Assembly: GCA_035276475.1 (NCBI GenBank)
Contig: DATELQ010000037.1
Coordinates: 62,001-126,000, forward strand
Reading direction: 5' to 3'
Origin: DATDFB01 sp035276475
GTDB taxonomy: Bacteria > Acidobacteriota > Thermoanaerobaculia > Gp7-AA8
DNA length: 64,000 nucleotides
Both the position numbers and the translations under genes were made by a program. This document shows, piece after piece, positions 43,175 through 52,490 of the stretch. Positions within the stretch are counted from its first letter, which is position 1. Each line of letters starts with the position of its first letter. The notes beneath the pieces are model-generated. The model made no database searches and had not been told where the DNA came from. It saw only the letters and a program-made list of their open reading frames with translations.

Positions 43175-46100
43175 TCAGTACTGGAACGGCGTCGGCGACA
43201 AAGGCGTGTGCGGGGGCTCGCCCTTCTTGCATTCGATCCAACGCCACATCGCAGACTGATTGCACGCTTTCAACTTCGAGTAATTCTTCTTCGATCCGCC
43301 CCACCAGTTGAAGCATCGTGCCTGCTCATCTGCCAGTTGGGCGTCGCACTCGTCGTCATGACCATTATCATGACATGCGTTGCATGCACCCTTGTACAGT
43401 TTTGCCTTTGTAGGCTGCCCGTCGTTATACGAGTTCGCCGCGACGATTAACAATGCGATGGCCACGCCGCCAGCGACAATGTATGGATTCTTTGTCTTCA
43501 CGCACGCGTCGATGATCGGGCCTGGCGCCACGTACAGCCCAAGGGAATCCTCGTACTGGATGGGATTGCCCGCGGCGTACGAGTAGGGTTGTGTCGCCGG
43601 GTTCGTTTCGATCCAGAAATGCGTGAAATCCATCGACCCGCCGAATAGCGGATCCGCCTGCGTATACCTCCCCCACCCGCTCTGGTACCAGCGGAAAATG
43701 TTGTAATGCTCGCCGGGTCCGAGGGCGCTGTGCGCGGCGATCTCCTGGCCGGGGAGGCGCAGGGGCTGTTCCTCTTCGGAGTCGCCGGCGCGGAGCGCGT
43801 AGAGGCGGCCGTAGGGCTCGTATTCCGCTCGCCACACGACCTGAGCCGATGCATCGGTTTGAAGGAGCGGCGTGCCCAGGTGATCGGTGAAGGTGAACCG
43901 CGGCGTCAATGACTGTTGGGAGATCTGGGCAACTGCGTGGCCGTTGAACCAGGCGAGTTCCCTCGTATCGGCTGCGTCATGCACGAGCCGCAACTGAAGC
44001 TCTGGCGTATAGACGTAGTCGATCGGCGTGCCGTTGGCGTCGGCATGAACCCGCACGCCTCGTCCGTCATATTGGTAGGTGTATTGCCTCGGCGGAGGAC
44101 CGCAGTTGGGGGGACATTGCACTCCGGACTCGAGGCCGCTCGGGCCGGTAACGCTCCCCAACAAGTTCCGGCACGAGTACGCGCGAGTCGGTCCCGGGCC
44201 GACGGTCGTGTCTTCGCTGTAAGGTTGAAAAAAGCCGTTGATCGAATTCCCGGCCGCGTCATACTCGACATCGGCGAGCCGCGGCGTGCTTCCGACGAAC
44301 GTGAACGCCCCGCTCCAGTTTCCCACTGTCGCAGACAGCAGGTTTCCCATGCGGTCGTAGGCGTAGCTGCCTGTCCCCCACAAGGCGGCGCCCGTGTTGG
44401 CCGCGGTCAGACGATTCAGGTCGTCGTAGCCAAAACTCCTGTCGAAAGCGCCGTTGACGACGTCATGAATGGAGGTAATGTTGCCGCCGGCATCAGTCTG
44501 ATACATGTAGTCGGCGATCGTTACCGCGCCCGCTCCGGTCAGTTTGTTTTCCGCAATCCGGTAACGGTTGTCGTACGACTTCGTCTGTTGCGATCCGTTG
44601 CCGAACACGATCTGTGTCTCGGGTCCGAACGGAAGGTACGACGCGGAGGTGACGATCGAGAGAGCCTGGCATGTCGGGCAATCGCGCCGGACCATGCTCG
44701 CCGGACGATCCGCCGCATCGTAGGTGGTATAGAGCGTTCCGGTTCGCGTGCGGTTGCCGTCGGCGTCGTAGGCGAAAGGCGTGGCCGAGGGCCAGGGGCC
44801 GATCATCCGGTCCTCGCTCCGCAGCAGACCGCGCCGTTCGTATGCATACCCTGTCAAGCCGGACGGGTCGGTCATCGAAGCCAGACGGCCGATCCCGAAC
44901 TTCGCCGGCGTCGAATCATCATACGTCCAGGTGACTTGCTCCGTAGAACCGCACGACGAGATCGCCGTCAGCACGCGTCCCAGCGCGTCGTACGTGCGCA
45001 CGGTCGTCGCGCCGTTCGCGTCGGTCGTCGACGTGAGATCCCCCGCCGCGTCGTACGAATATGCAGTCACGCCGGTCACGGGACTGTTCTGCTGCAGCAA
45101 GAGACCGAAGTCGTCGTACACATAGTTCGTAACGTTATCGTTCGGATCAGTGACTCCGGCGAGGTTCCCCTGCACGTCGTACGTGTAGCTCGTCACGATC
45201 TGCCCACCGGGCGCGGAGGCGAGCGTCTGCGTGACGACGGAGAGGCGGTTCGCCGCATCGTACGAGTACACGGTATTCGGCGTCGTGTGGCGCTCGTCCT
45301 TGACGCTGGAGATATTGCCGGCGGGATCGTACGCGTAGACGATCTTCGTCCCGTCCGGATGATCGACCTCGGCAAGCCGGCCGAAGGAATCGTAGTGGAA
45401 GGCGTCGAACCGCTTGACCGTCCACGAGCCCGGTTGTCCGCTGAGAACCCGTTCCGCGGACTTCTTGCCGGAAGCGGGATCGTAGTCGTACTCAATACGC
45501 TCGTAGGCGCCGGGCGCCACCGCGCGCATCGTGGCGCTCATTCGTCCGCGGTCGTCGTACTCGTACGTCGTTGAGCCGCCGCCCGGCTGCGTCATGGAAG
45601 CGAGCGGCCCGGCTGGATTGTAGGTACGCGTAGTGACCAGATCCGTGGCGCAGAGCGCGTCCGCCGCGGTGTCGCACCCGCTGACGCCGCGCAGCGTCGT
45701 CGTGGCCGGACGTCCCAACGCGTCGAACGTCGACTCCGTCGCGACGCCGTTCGAGTCCACCATTCGCGTGACGTTGCCGAAGGCGTCATAGCCCTCGAAT
45801 CGGGTGATGTGACCGGCGGCGTTCCTCATCGCTGCCAAATGGCCGCGCAGCGTGGCCGGGACCGACGCGTCGATCGGGTAGTAGACGAACGAGGTTACGT
45901 CGGCCACATCGGTCCGCGCTCCATCGACGGACCTGGTCAGCCCACTCGGTTGCGGAAGCGAGAACCAGGCGCTGCTGAAGCTTCCGCCAGGATCGAATGC
46001 CGGAGCGAATGGTCCGCCGTTGCCAAACTGCGGCGGATCGCCATAAAGCGATGTCGACGTCGACCGATCGATGGACACAGGCTGCGTGCCCGGGCGCCAG

Positions 46101-48706
46101 CCGCTGATGGTGAGGCTCACCACTTCGCCAGTCGTCGGATGATACGAGCGGGATTCCGTGCGGACCTGACCCGGCACGACGCTCGTCGTGGTCGTCACGG
46201 TCGGCTTATCGGGCCACTGTGAGTCGCCATATGCGTAGGCGATCGTCAGCGTCGCTGGCGTTCCGATCAGCGCCGCGGAGGCGAGCGCCGCCGGATCGAG
46301 GCGGCAACGATCGGCCGCCGTGGCAGGATCGCACATCGCCGGACGCATGGCTGTCGACGTGGAGACGACGTTCCCCGACGCGGCGTCATAGGATGACGAC
46401 GTGACGTATCCCCTCGCATTCTGTTCGCGGACGATGTGCCCTTTGCCGTCGTAGGCATAGACGGCGTCGTCGGTGCCGCAGTTGCACGACCCACGGATCT
46501 CCACCGTACGCATCGTTCCGCCGGCGAAGCGGCTGAAGTAATCGGTGACCCGGCCGCTGGCGTACGACACGCGCGTCACGGTCTCGCCCGGAACCCGCGC
46601 GCCGGAAGCGTTGTACTCGATATTTGTAACGTCGTCGGCGGCGCCGCTCGAGCTGAGCGCGTGTCCGGCCGCGTCGTAGGTGTGGCCCTCGATCAACCGT
46701 CCGCCGCCGTCGCGGGCCGCCAGAATTCCGGCGCTGCCGTACGTGTAGACGCGCCAGGCCGAACCACTGACGTTCACCGTCGCGAGATTGCCGGAGCCGT
46801 CGTATCCGTACGTCCATACGAGACTCGGCTGTCCGTCGACGGAGATCGTATCGATCGTACCGCTCGTACCGAGGGCGATGGTCCAGCTCCACGTTCCCCG
46901 GCTGTCCTCCACGCGCGAGGGCTTGCCGTTCACGTACGTGATCCGCACTTCATACTGCCCGGCCAGCGAGCGCAGCGCGATCAGACGGCCATCCGAGGCT
47001 CGAAAGACGCGCGCGACTGCGGCGCCGGCCTCGCGGTATGCGAAGGTCGCCGCCGCGCCGTCGTACGTCAACGTCCCGGTCATCCGCGTGCCCGCGGGCC
47101 ATATCTGGCGATAGACGCCGGCACGCCGGGCAAAGACGACGCGGTCGTTCGGATCGACGCTGAAGCTCACGATCTCGCGGCCATCTTGATCGCCCCAGCT
47201 CCGCAGAAGCGTGTCGAAGACAGAGGTCCAGCCGCGGCCGAACACGCCTGTAGTTGTGAGCTGGCTATCGAACGTCCGCGCGAGCGGCGCGATCGGGGTG
47301 CCGGGCAGCGGATCGCGGTCCGTCAGCCGCATGTTGCCGTTGGTCACACGGATCGGCGACCCGACGCAGGAAGGACATTGTGTGGAGCACGATGGATCGC
47401 ATTGTGGAAGTGCGATGGGCGTCGAGCTCTCCGCCGTCTCGTCGCCGCAGGCGACGGCGTGGACGAGCAGGAGGTCGTGATCCGTACCCGGTAGACACGC
47501 CGGAAGAGCGACCTGCCACGTGCCGGTCATCGTCGCCGGCCGCGTCTCCGCCAGCACCTGGCCGGTCGAGGCCCAAACGAGCTCCACCAGACGCTGCGTC
47601 GACGAATTCGTTCGCGGGAACGAATAATTGACCACGGCGACCGGAGGCGACACGCTCGTGTCGAGCGCGACGCCGACGGCCGGCGTATGGTCGGTGTTGA
47701 CCGTTGTCGAGTCCTGGGCGATGTAGTCGGGATCGGTCGGGTATCGCGTCGGGGAAACGCCGCCGCACGCCCATGCCGTGGCCACGAGCACGTGAGACCC
47801 GGGGGCAGCGCAGGCGAGATTGACGGGGACGGTGAAGGTGCCGGACTGCGCGTCGAACGTATCTTCCCTCAACAGACTGCCGTCGAGCGTCAAGCGAACG
47901 CGCCGATGGGCGAAGGAGTTCGTATTGGGAAAATCGTACATGACGGTCGCTGTTCCGGTGCCGTCGAGGGCTGCGCTATCCGCATACGAGACGCTGACGG
48001 CCGGCTTCGGGTTCACCGACTTCGTAATCACTGCGGAATGCGCGATGAATGCCGGATCGGTGGGATACGTCGTCGGCGAGACGCGGCCACAGGCGAATGC
48101 GATGGCCTGGTATGTGTGCACGCCTTTCTGGCAGGTGAGGCTCAATGGAAACTGCCACGTCCCGCTCTCGTTGTCGAACGTCTCTTCCCACGTCGTTCCA
48201 CCGTCCGTCGTGAACCGGACTCGCCGATGGGCGAAGTTATCCGTATTCGGAAAGCTGTAATTGATCGTGACGGTGGTGTTTCCCTGAGAATCGGGATCGG
48301 GAATGTCGAGAGAGACCGTCGGAGTCGTATTGATGCTGAACGATGTCGACGCCGTCCCGGCGGTGTCGATGGCGCAACTCGAGCCATCGGTTCGGCCGCA
48401 ACCGCCGCTGGCCGTCAATGTGTACGTTCCGGTCTTGAGGCAGACCGTATTGATCGTGCCTGTGAGCGTGCAGGTGGTATCCGACGGGCAGCTCTTCGAC
48501 CCGACCTGACTGCCGTTCATTGAGACGCTCACGCTCGTCGCACCGCATTGGCCCGACGACGTTGCTGTGTACGACAACGAGCCGTTCGATGGCGCGCCGG
48601 CGTTCAGCGTGACGGAACAGGTGCTGAATGCCGGCGTGGGGAGGAAAAGCGTCGCCGCAGTGACGAGCAACGCCGGAATGACTCCGAGCGACCGGAAATG
48701 TCTCAT
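43175..48706 (-). CDS. Secreted RHS/YD-repeat protein
   Basis: A 1843-aa exported protein. The start ATG (48704-48706) follows AAGGGGG and opens a signal peptide (about 1-29, 'TAATLFLPTPAFS'). Three related ~100-aa domains follow, each with 'FPNT(D/N)xFAHRRVR' and 'ACGxVSPTxYPTDP' (about 110-410). A DUF6531-like start of the RHS shell ('NGNMRLTDRDPLPGTPI', about 470) precedes many YD repeats ('YDAAGNI', 'YTYDVQGNLAGVTDPN'). The RHS core end is 'DHLGTPLLQTD...YEPYG...GRYTQADPL...YSYAAGNP'. After it there are only about 110 aa: a short hydrophobic helix ('IVAGGVAIALLIVAA') and a Cys-rich tail with eight cysteines. Such variable tails are toxin domains in many RHS proteins; this tail is not one I recognise. 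Two small ORFs follow on the same strand. Confidence 0.9.
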   Translation of the reverse strand: MRHFRSLGVIPALLVTAATLFLPTPAFSTCSVTLNAGAPSNGSLSYTATSSGQCGATSVSVSMNGSQVGSKSCPSDTTCTLTGTINTVCLKTGTYTLTASGGCGRTDGSSCAIDTAGTASTSFSINTTPTVSLDIPDPDSQGNTTVTINYSFPNTDNFAHRRVRFTTDGGTTWEETFDNESGTWQFPLSLTCQKGVHTYQAIAFACGRVSPTTYPTDPAFIAHSAVITKSVNPKPAVSVSYADSAALDGTGTATVMYDFPNTNSFAHRRVRLTLDGSLLREDTFDAQSGTFTVPVNLACAAPGSHVLVATAWACGGVSPTRYPTDPDYIAQDSTTVNTDHTPAVGVALDTSVSPPVAVVNYSFPRTNSSTQRLVELVWASTGQVLAETRPATMTGTWQVALPACLPGTDHDLLLVHAVACGDETAESSTPIALPQCDPSCSTQCPSCVGSPIRVTNGNMRLTDRDPLPGTPIAPLARTFDSQLTTTGVFGRGWTSVFDTLLRSWGDQDGREIVSFSVDPNDRVVFARRAGVYRQIWPAGTRMTGTLTYDGAAATFAYREAGAAVARVFRASDGRLIALRSLAGQYEVRITYVNGKPSRVEDSRGTWSWTIALGTSGTIDTISVDGQPSLVWTYGYDGSGNLATVNVSGSAWRVYTYGSAGILAARDGGGRLIEGHTYDAAGHALSSSGAADDVTNIEYNASGARVPGETVTRVSYASGRVTDYFSRFAGGTMRTVEIRGSCNCGTDDAVYAYDGKGHIVREQNARGYVTSSSYDAASGNVVSTSTAMRPAMCDPATAADRCRLDPAALASAALIGTPATLTIAYAYGDSQWPDKPTVTTTTSVVPGQVRTESRSYHPTTGEVVSLTISGWRPGTQPVSIDRSTSTSLYGDPPQFGNGGPFAPAFDPGGSFSSAWFSLPQPSGLTRSVDGARTDVADVTSFVYYPIDASVPATLRGHLAAMRNAAGHITRFEGYDAFGNVTRMVDSNGVATESTFDALGRPATTTLRGVSGCDTAADALCATDLVTTRTYNPAGPLASMTQPGGGSTTYEYDDRGRMSATMRAVAPGAYERIEYDYDPASGKKSAERVLSGQPGSWTVKRFDAFHYDSFGRLAEVDHPDGTKIVYAYDPAGNISSVKDERHTTPNTVYSYDAANRLSVVTQTLASAPGGQIVTSYTYDVQGNLAGVTDPNDNVTNYVYDDFGLLLQQNSPVTGVTAYSYDAAGDLTSTTDANGATTVRTYDALGRVLTAISSCGSTEQVTWTYDDSTPAKFGIGRLASMTDPSGLTGYAYERRGLLRSEDRMIGPWPSATPFAYDADGNRTRTGTLYTTYDAADRPASMVRRDCPTCQALSIVTSASYLPFGPETQIVFGNGSQQTKSYDNRYRIAENKLTGAGAVTIADYMYQTDAGGNITSIHDVVNGAFDRSFGYDDLNRLTAANTGAALWGTGSYAYDRMGNLLSATVGNWSGAFTFVGSTPRLADVEYDAAGNSINGFFQPYSEDTTVGPGPTRAYSCRNLLGSVTGPSGLESGVQCPPNCGPPPRQYTYQYDGRGVRVHADANGTPIDYVYTPELQLRLVHDAADTRELAWFNGHAVAQISQQSLTPRFTFTDHLGTPLLQTDASAQVVWRAEYEPYGRLYALRAGDSEEEQPLRLPGQEIAAHSALGPGEHYNIFRWYQSGWGRYTQADPLFGGSMDFTHFWIETNPATQPYSYAAGNPIQYEDSLGLYVAPGPIIDACVKTKNPYIVAGGVAIALLIVAANSYNDGQPTKAKLYKGACNACHDNGHDDECDAQLADEQARCFNWWGGSKKNYSKLKACNQSAMWRWIECKKGEPPHTPLSPTPFQY

Positions 48707-48856
48707 GTGCGCCCCCTTGTGGCGTATTTCTTGACCGGTTCGCCATGCCGCCTGTACGTACGGGTCGCGCAGCGCAGGATTACAGTGAGTTGTTGCGTCT
48801 CTCTGTCGTTCCGGCATGGCACCGCGAAATTCGCAGAGCAGGCCGGCGCTGTCTAC

Positions 48857-49288
48857 TCACATTTCATGACTTCGGCGCGTGGGGCGCGCGAGAATCATTT
48901 CGATCTCGACGATTTCCTTCACTGTGTCGCATTTCATGACCTCGCGGCGGTACGCGCCGGGTGTCTTGCCGTAGGCGTCGAGAAAGCAGCGATAGAACGT
49001 CGCCACCGTTCCAAATGCGCTGGCCAGTGCGACTTCACGGTTCGACATCGGCGTCGCGCGCAGCAGGTACGCCGCATACGCCAATTGCCGGCGGCGGAGA
49101 TAGTTGCGGACGGAGAGGCCGGTGACGGCGGCCACGAAGCGGCTCAGATACGGTTGCGTCCACAGAATCGTAGAGGCGAACTCCGTCGCGCGGGCCGCCG
49201 TGCGGCTCCGGTAGCACGCCAGAAGATAGAGCGCGGCGGCCCGCTCCAGGCGGCGACGGTCGCGGGAGCTGAAGATATTCGCCCTCAT
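48857..49288 (-). CDS. AraC-type HTH transcriptional regulator (DNA-binding domain only)
   Basis: A 143-aa protein corresponding to the AraC/XylS DNA-binding domain. The second HTH is clear: 'MSNREVALASAFGTVATFYR' followed by 'CFLDAYGKTPGAYRREV', with the first HTH in 'TQPYLSRFVAAVTGLSVRNY'. There is no sensory domain, so it may be a stand-alone activator of the SoxS/MarA size class. It lies 150 bp upstream of the RHS gene in the same orientation, so it could regulate it; that link is inferred. The 48707-48856 gap holds the RHS ribosome-binding site and no other gene. Confidence 0.82.
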   Translation of the reverse strand: MRANIFSSRDRRRLERAAALYLLACYRSRTAARATEFASTILWTQPYLSRFVAAVTGLSVRNYLRRRQLAYAAYLLRATPMSNREVALASAFGTVATFYRCFLDAYGKTPGAYRREVMKCDTVKEIVEIEMILARPTRRSHEM

Positions 49289-49418
49289 GACAGGGGAGCG
49301 GCGCGCTGCGCGCGAGCACTCCTGTCATGGAGTGCCGGAATGTTCCGAACTCCTACCCCGCGGAACGATGGCGAAGCGGCGATTTTTCAGTGACGGGTCC
49401 GCCGTTGACCCCAACGTG

Positions 49419-49595
49419 TTATGGCTTTGGTCCGCCGAGTTGATCGAGAACGGTGACGATCAGCCGGACGATCTGGCTGCCCAGCGTCCGCTCTGCGCGC
49501 CGCGGATCATCATCCCTCGGCGACGCGAACGCGCCTTGCGCAGCGAGCACGACCAACAGCGAAAGCACAGCCAGGCGATTCGATACACGTCGCAT
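49419..49595 (-). CDS. Small secreted peptide
   Basis: A 58-aa protein, not assigned to a family. The ATG at 49593-49595 is preceded by GAGGAGGG at good spacing, which favours it over an in-frame upstream start at 49637. Residues 1-23 form a signal peptide ('RLAVLSLLVVLAAQGAFA'), leaving a mature peptide of about 35 aa that is basic/acidic at first ('SPRDDDPRRAERT') and ends with an amphipathic helix and 'GGPKP'. It stands between the AraC-type gene and the sigma-factor operon, with its own ribosome-binding site. Confidence 0.6.
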   Translation of the reverse strand: MRRVSNRLAVLSLLVVLAAQGAFASPRDDDPRRAERTLGSQIVRLIVTVLDQLGGPKP

Positions 49596-49685
49596 GAGCC
49601 CTCCTCGGTTCCGGCGATGTCGCGCCGGCGCAGGCATGTGGAGGGCGCCCTCGTAATGAACGGGGTTCCATGAGAGGTGGAAGTC

Positions 49686-51020
49686 TTAGAACTTTTCGTC
49701 GGGCGGGCGAAAGATGAGCGCCGGCTCGCGCTCCAGACGGGAGATGAATCGCCGGACGTGCTGGATCGCCTGCGGTTGCGCGTCGTCGCCGCTCGCCGCT
49801 TCTTTCAGATAGGCGAATGCGGCGAGCGCGCTGGTCAGCATCCCTGCATCCGTGAAACTCTCAATGATCTCGCTGGCGAGAAGGGCGATCTCGGCGCTGC
49901 GGCCGAGGGCGTGCAGCGCATCCATCATGTCGAGCGCGACGAGCGCTTCGTCGCTGAGCATCGCCCGCGACCGGAACTTCTCCCGCACATCGCAAAACCG
50001 CTTCAACGCCTCGTCCGCTTTGCCGGACGCCAGCACCACGAGTACGAAGCCCCACTCCGGCCGCAGTGCCTCGGCCGCCATATCGAGCTCTCGGAACAAC
50101 TGCATGCTTCGCTGAAAGTATTGAACGGCTGCAGAGAGATCTCCGAGCTCGTAGGCGCAGCGTCCGACGGTGTTGCTCTCGCGGGCGATCCAGGCAAGAT
50201 CCTCTTCGGCCTCGCCCCACGCCAGCAACTCTTCGTACACCGCACACGCGCCGCGGATATCCCCTTGACCGAACATCGCGTTCGCCAGCCAATGTCGCAC
50301 CCGCATGTATCGATCCGTCTCGCCGAGTGACTCATAGATCGCCGCGCTCGCGAGGAGCAGCTCGCTTGCGGCGGCGAACTCGCCTCGGTAGTAGTGGACG
50401 ATCGCGCGCGCGTGCTGAACGATGGCCTGGCCGGCCGCGGCGCCAGGCGCGTTGCGAAACGCGCGCTCCGCGTGATCGAGCGCGTCGAGAGAGGCGTCGT
50501 AGCGGCCGAGCGCCGCCAGCGCATTCGCACGCTCCTTCCATGCATGCGCCCGCAACTCGTACATGGCGCCCGGCGGATACCCAGTCAACGCCTCGGCCAC
50601 CTCGATCGCTGCGTCGGCGAACGTGAGCGCCTCCAACGGCTCGCGGTCGCAGGCTTCGCTTGCCGCGCGAAGCAGCCGCCGCGCCACGCCTGCGGTCAGG
50701 AACTTGCGGCGGGTCGCGAAGTTCGCCAACGCCACACGTGCCGGATTGGTGAGCAATTCCGCGAGAAGCTCCTCCGCCGCAGAATCCTCGGCGGCGAGAC
50801 GCCCGGCCAAGTCGCGCGTCGCGTCGCGCGGCGGCGACGTGTCGCTTTCGGCCATCTCCCACGCTTCCGCATCGACAAGACCGGCATCGATGGAGCGAAT
50901 GAACGCGAGGGTGGCGCTGCACTGCGGGCAGCCGGCGACGTGCGTCTCGATCTCTGCGTTCGCGGCAGCCTCGGGATCGAAGGCGTATCGATCGAGCTCG
51001 TCTTCCGTCGGATGGCTCAT
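49686..51020 (-). CDS. Zinc-finger/TPR protein, putative anti-sigma factor
   Basis: A 444-aa soluble protein. The N-terminus (about 1-45) carries an anti-sigma-type zinc-finger pattern with 'HVAGCPQC' (His-x3-Cys-x2-Cys) after 'TEDELDRYAF'. The rest is helical repeat, with TPR-like units such as 'ALAALGRYDASLDALDHAER', 'YYRGEFAAASELLLASAAIY' and 'YELGDLSAAVQYFQRSMQLF'. No membrane segment is present, so it would be a cytoplasmic regulator. Its ATG overlaps the TGA of the sigma-factor gene as ATGA (51017-51020), which suggests coupled production and a physical partner relationship. Anti-sigma activity is inferred from this context and the zinc motif. Confidence 0.82.
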   Translation of the reverse strand: MSHPTEDELDRYAFDPEAAANAEIETHVAGCPQCSATLAFIRSIDAGLVDAEAWEMAESDTSPPRDATRDLAGRLAAEDSAAEELLAELLTNPARVALANFATRRKFLTAGVARRLLRAASEACDREPLEALTFADAAIEVAEALTGYPPGAMYELRAHAWKERANALAALGRYDASLDALDHAERAFRNAPGAAAGQAIVQHARAIVHYYRGEFAAASELLLASAAIYESLGETDRYMRVRHWLANAMFGQGDIRGACAVYEELLAWGEAEEDLAWIARESNTVGRCAYELGDLSAAVQYFQRSMQLFRELDMAAEALRPEWGFVLVVLASGKADEALKRFCDVREKFRSRAMLSDEALVALDMMDALHALGRSAEIALLASEIIESFTDAGMLTSALAAFAYLKEAASGDDAQPQAIQHVRRFISRLEREPALIFRPPDEKF

Positions 51021-51553
51021 GGCAAAAGGGACCGTACGATCGCTCGCGCGTTCTTGCGGCATCGATGGAGAAGGAAGAGCACGTAATCGGGCGTCGTCTC
51101 CCGGCTCGATGCAATGGCCGCCGTGGTCTCCCCTTCGACGTAGTAGCGGTGCAGCAAGTCTCGGCACTTGCTGCCGATGCGCGAGAGCGTCGTCGCGATC
51201 AGCAGCTTGCGGCCGAGAACGTCGACGATGGCGTCGTCTCCGGCCGGAAGCACGACATCGACTCGCGCCAGCGCGGCCTCCTCGTTCTTCCGTTCGCGCC
51301 AGTAGTGACGCGCCGCGTTACAGATCGCGCCGATCAGGTATGGCCTCGGGCTCTTGACCGTCGCCGGATTCGCGAGGTAGGTCGCGAAGACGTCGTGCAC
51401 GAGCGCATCCGCGTCTTCATGCGGGACGTGAAACTTGCGGGTGGCGATGTAGCGAAGCAGCGGCGCGTGACGGGTGTAGAGGTCATCCGCCGCAGACACG
51501 CTCGCCTGAAACGCCAGCTCACTCGTCGTCGCGGCCGCCTGTTCGCTGCTCAC
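51017..51553 (-). CDS. ECF-like RNA polymerase sigma-70 factor
   Basis: A 178-aa sigma factor of the extracytoplasmic-function type. Region 2 is seen in 'LYTRHAPLLRYIATRKFHV' with 'DADALVHDVFATYL', and region 4 in 'GSKCRDLLHRYYVEGETTAA' and 'IASSRETTPDYVLFLLHRC'. The chosen GTG start at 51551-51553 overlaps the TGA of the winged-helix regulator as GTGA, with GAGG upstream. The longer frame reaching 51676 would overlap that gene heavily and has no family-like N-terminus. The gene is coupled to the zinc-finger/TPR gene downstream. The inducing signal is unknown. Confidence 0.85.
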   Translation of the reverse strand: MSSEQAAATTSELAFQASVSAADDLYTRHAPLLRYIATRKFHVPHEDADALVHDVFATYLANPATVKSPRPYLIGAICNAARHYWRERKNEEAALARVDVVLPAGDDAIVDVLGRKLLIATTLSRIGSKCRDLLHRYYVEGETTAAIASSRETTPDYVLFLLHRCRKNARAIVRSLLP

Positions 51554-51900
51554 TGCCCCCTCGTATTCCGAATCAACGCCTCCATGTGATTCAGGTACTT
51601 CTCCAGCGCCCGCCGTCCCGCCGCCGTCAGCGTGTACTCCGTGCGGGGCATCCGTCCTTCGAACGACTTGCGGCACGTCAGGTACCCGGCGTCCTCGAGC
51701 TTGCGGGCATGGACGCTCACGTTGCCGTCCGTCGTCTTCAGCACCGCTTTGAGCTCGTTGAAGCTGAGCGATGGGCTCACGGCGAGCGCGCTGACGATAC
51801 CGAGGCGCGTCTTCTCGTGGATCAGGCGATCGAAGTCGGGGATCTCCGCGGGCCGCGGCGCGGGCGCGGGAGCGAGTTTGCGTGCCGGTTTAGCCACCAT
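51550..51900 (-). CDS. Winged-helix DNA-binding regulator (HTH_34/MarR-like)
   Basis: A 116-aa transcription regulator whose body ('IHEKTRLGIVSALAVSPSLS', 'ELKAVLKTTDGNVSVHARKL', 'FEGRMPRTEYTLTAAGRRAL') matches the winged-helix family often paired with a small membrane protein. The N-terminus is an Ala/Pro-rich tail. The ATG at 51898-51900 is only one base after AGGAGG, while the next codon GTG (51895-51897) would have a 4-nt spacer, so the true start could be that GTG. The first bases overlap the end of the membrane-protein gene by 11 bp, and the last overlap the sigma gene as GTGA. Confidence 0.85.
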   Translation of the reverse strand: MVAKPARKLAPAPAPRPAEIPDFDRLIHEKTRLGIVSALAVSPSLSFNELKAVLKTTDGNVSVHARKLEDAGYLTCRKSFEGRMPRTEYTLTAAGRRALEKYLNHMEALIRNTRGQ

Positions 51901-52465
51901 ACCTCCTAGCGATGAGGATTCCGAAGACGACGTGCAGGCCGCCGAAGCCGCAGCCCAGGAGCGCGTTCGCCACGGCGAACGGCGCGAACGCGGCGGCGAG
52001 GCCCAAGAGCATGAAACAGACGCCCATCACGGGAATCACGCGGATCGAGAACGCGCCGCTGCTGACGAAGGCCGTGCCGTAGAGCAGCAGCCACGCCGCC
52101 GGCATCGCTGCGAACGCGCCGGCGCGGGAGAGCGCCACCGTGAGGATCGCTCCCGCGAGCATCGGCGCGAGATAGCCGACGAAAAAGCGTCGCGCCGCCG
52201 GCGTCGTGAACGACGTCCCGGCCCGGCGGCCCTTCAGCGCCACCGTGATCGCGCCCAAGACCGCCGCGAGCGCCGCCTCCACGAGCCAGACCGTGAGCCA
52301 GGCGCGGCCGCGGAGCGGCTGCGCGACGACGCTTGCGCCGATCGCCGTCAGGCCGATCGAGAAGCCGCCCCACCCCGGGATCGACGTGAACGATCCCGCG
52401 CGCTCCATCGTGTCGCGGATGAAGCGGAGACTCTCGGCGGCATGCTCGTGGAGCGCGTCGGCCAT
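51890..52465 (-). CDS. Six-helix integral membrane protein
   Basis: A 191-aa membrane protein with a short cytoplasmic N-terminal helix ('LHEHAAESLRFIRDTMERAG') and about six hydrophobic segments, for example 'LTVWLVEAALAAVLGAITVA', 'YLAPMLAGAILTVAL' and 'VIPVMGVCFMLLGLAAAF'. I recognise no functional family. Proteins of this layout are frequently next to winged-helix regulators like the downstream one, suggesting a sensor or regulated partner. The start at 52465 is preferred because TATTAT (52473-52478 on the - strand) lies 7 nt upstream and no Shine-Dalgarno exists; an ATG three codons earlier (52474) is possible. Confidence 0.75.
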   Translation of the reverse strand: MADALHEHAAESLRFIRDTMERAGSFTSIPGWGGFSIGLTAIGASVVAQPLRGRAWLTVWLVEAALAAVLGAITVALKGRRAGTSFTTPAARRFFVGYLAPMLAGAILTVALSRAGAFAAMPAAWLLLYGTAFVSSGAFSIRVIPVMGVCFMLLGLAAAFAPFAVANALLGCGFGGLHVVFGILIARRYGG

Positions 52466-52490
52466 GACGCGCATAATAACGTAAAGTGCT

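Noticed and set aside
43916..45574. A 552-aa frame antisense to the RHS gene
   Set aside because: Its composition is Arg/Val/Gly-rich with no motif, mirroring YD-repeat codons on the coding strand.
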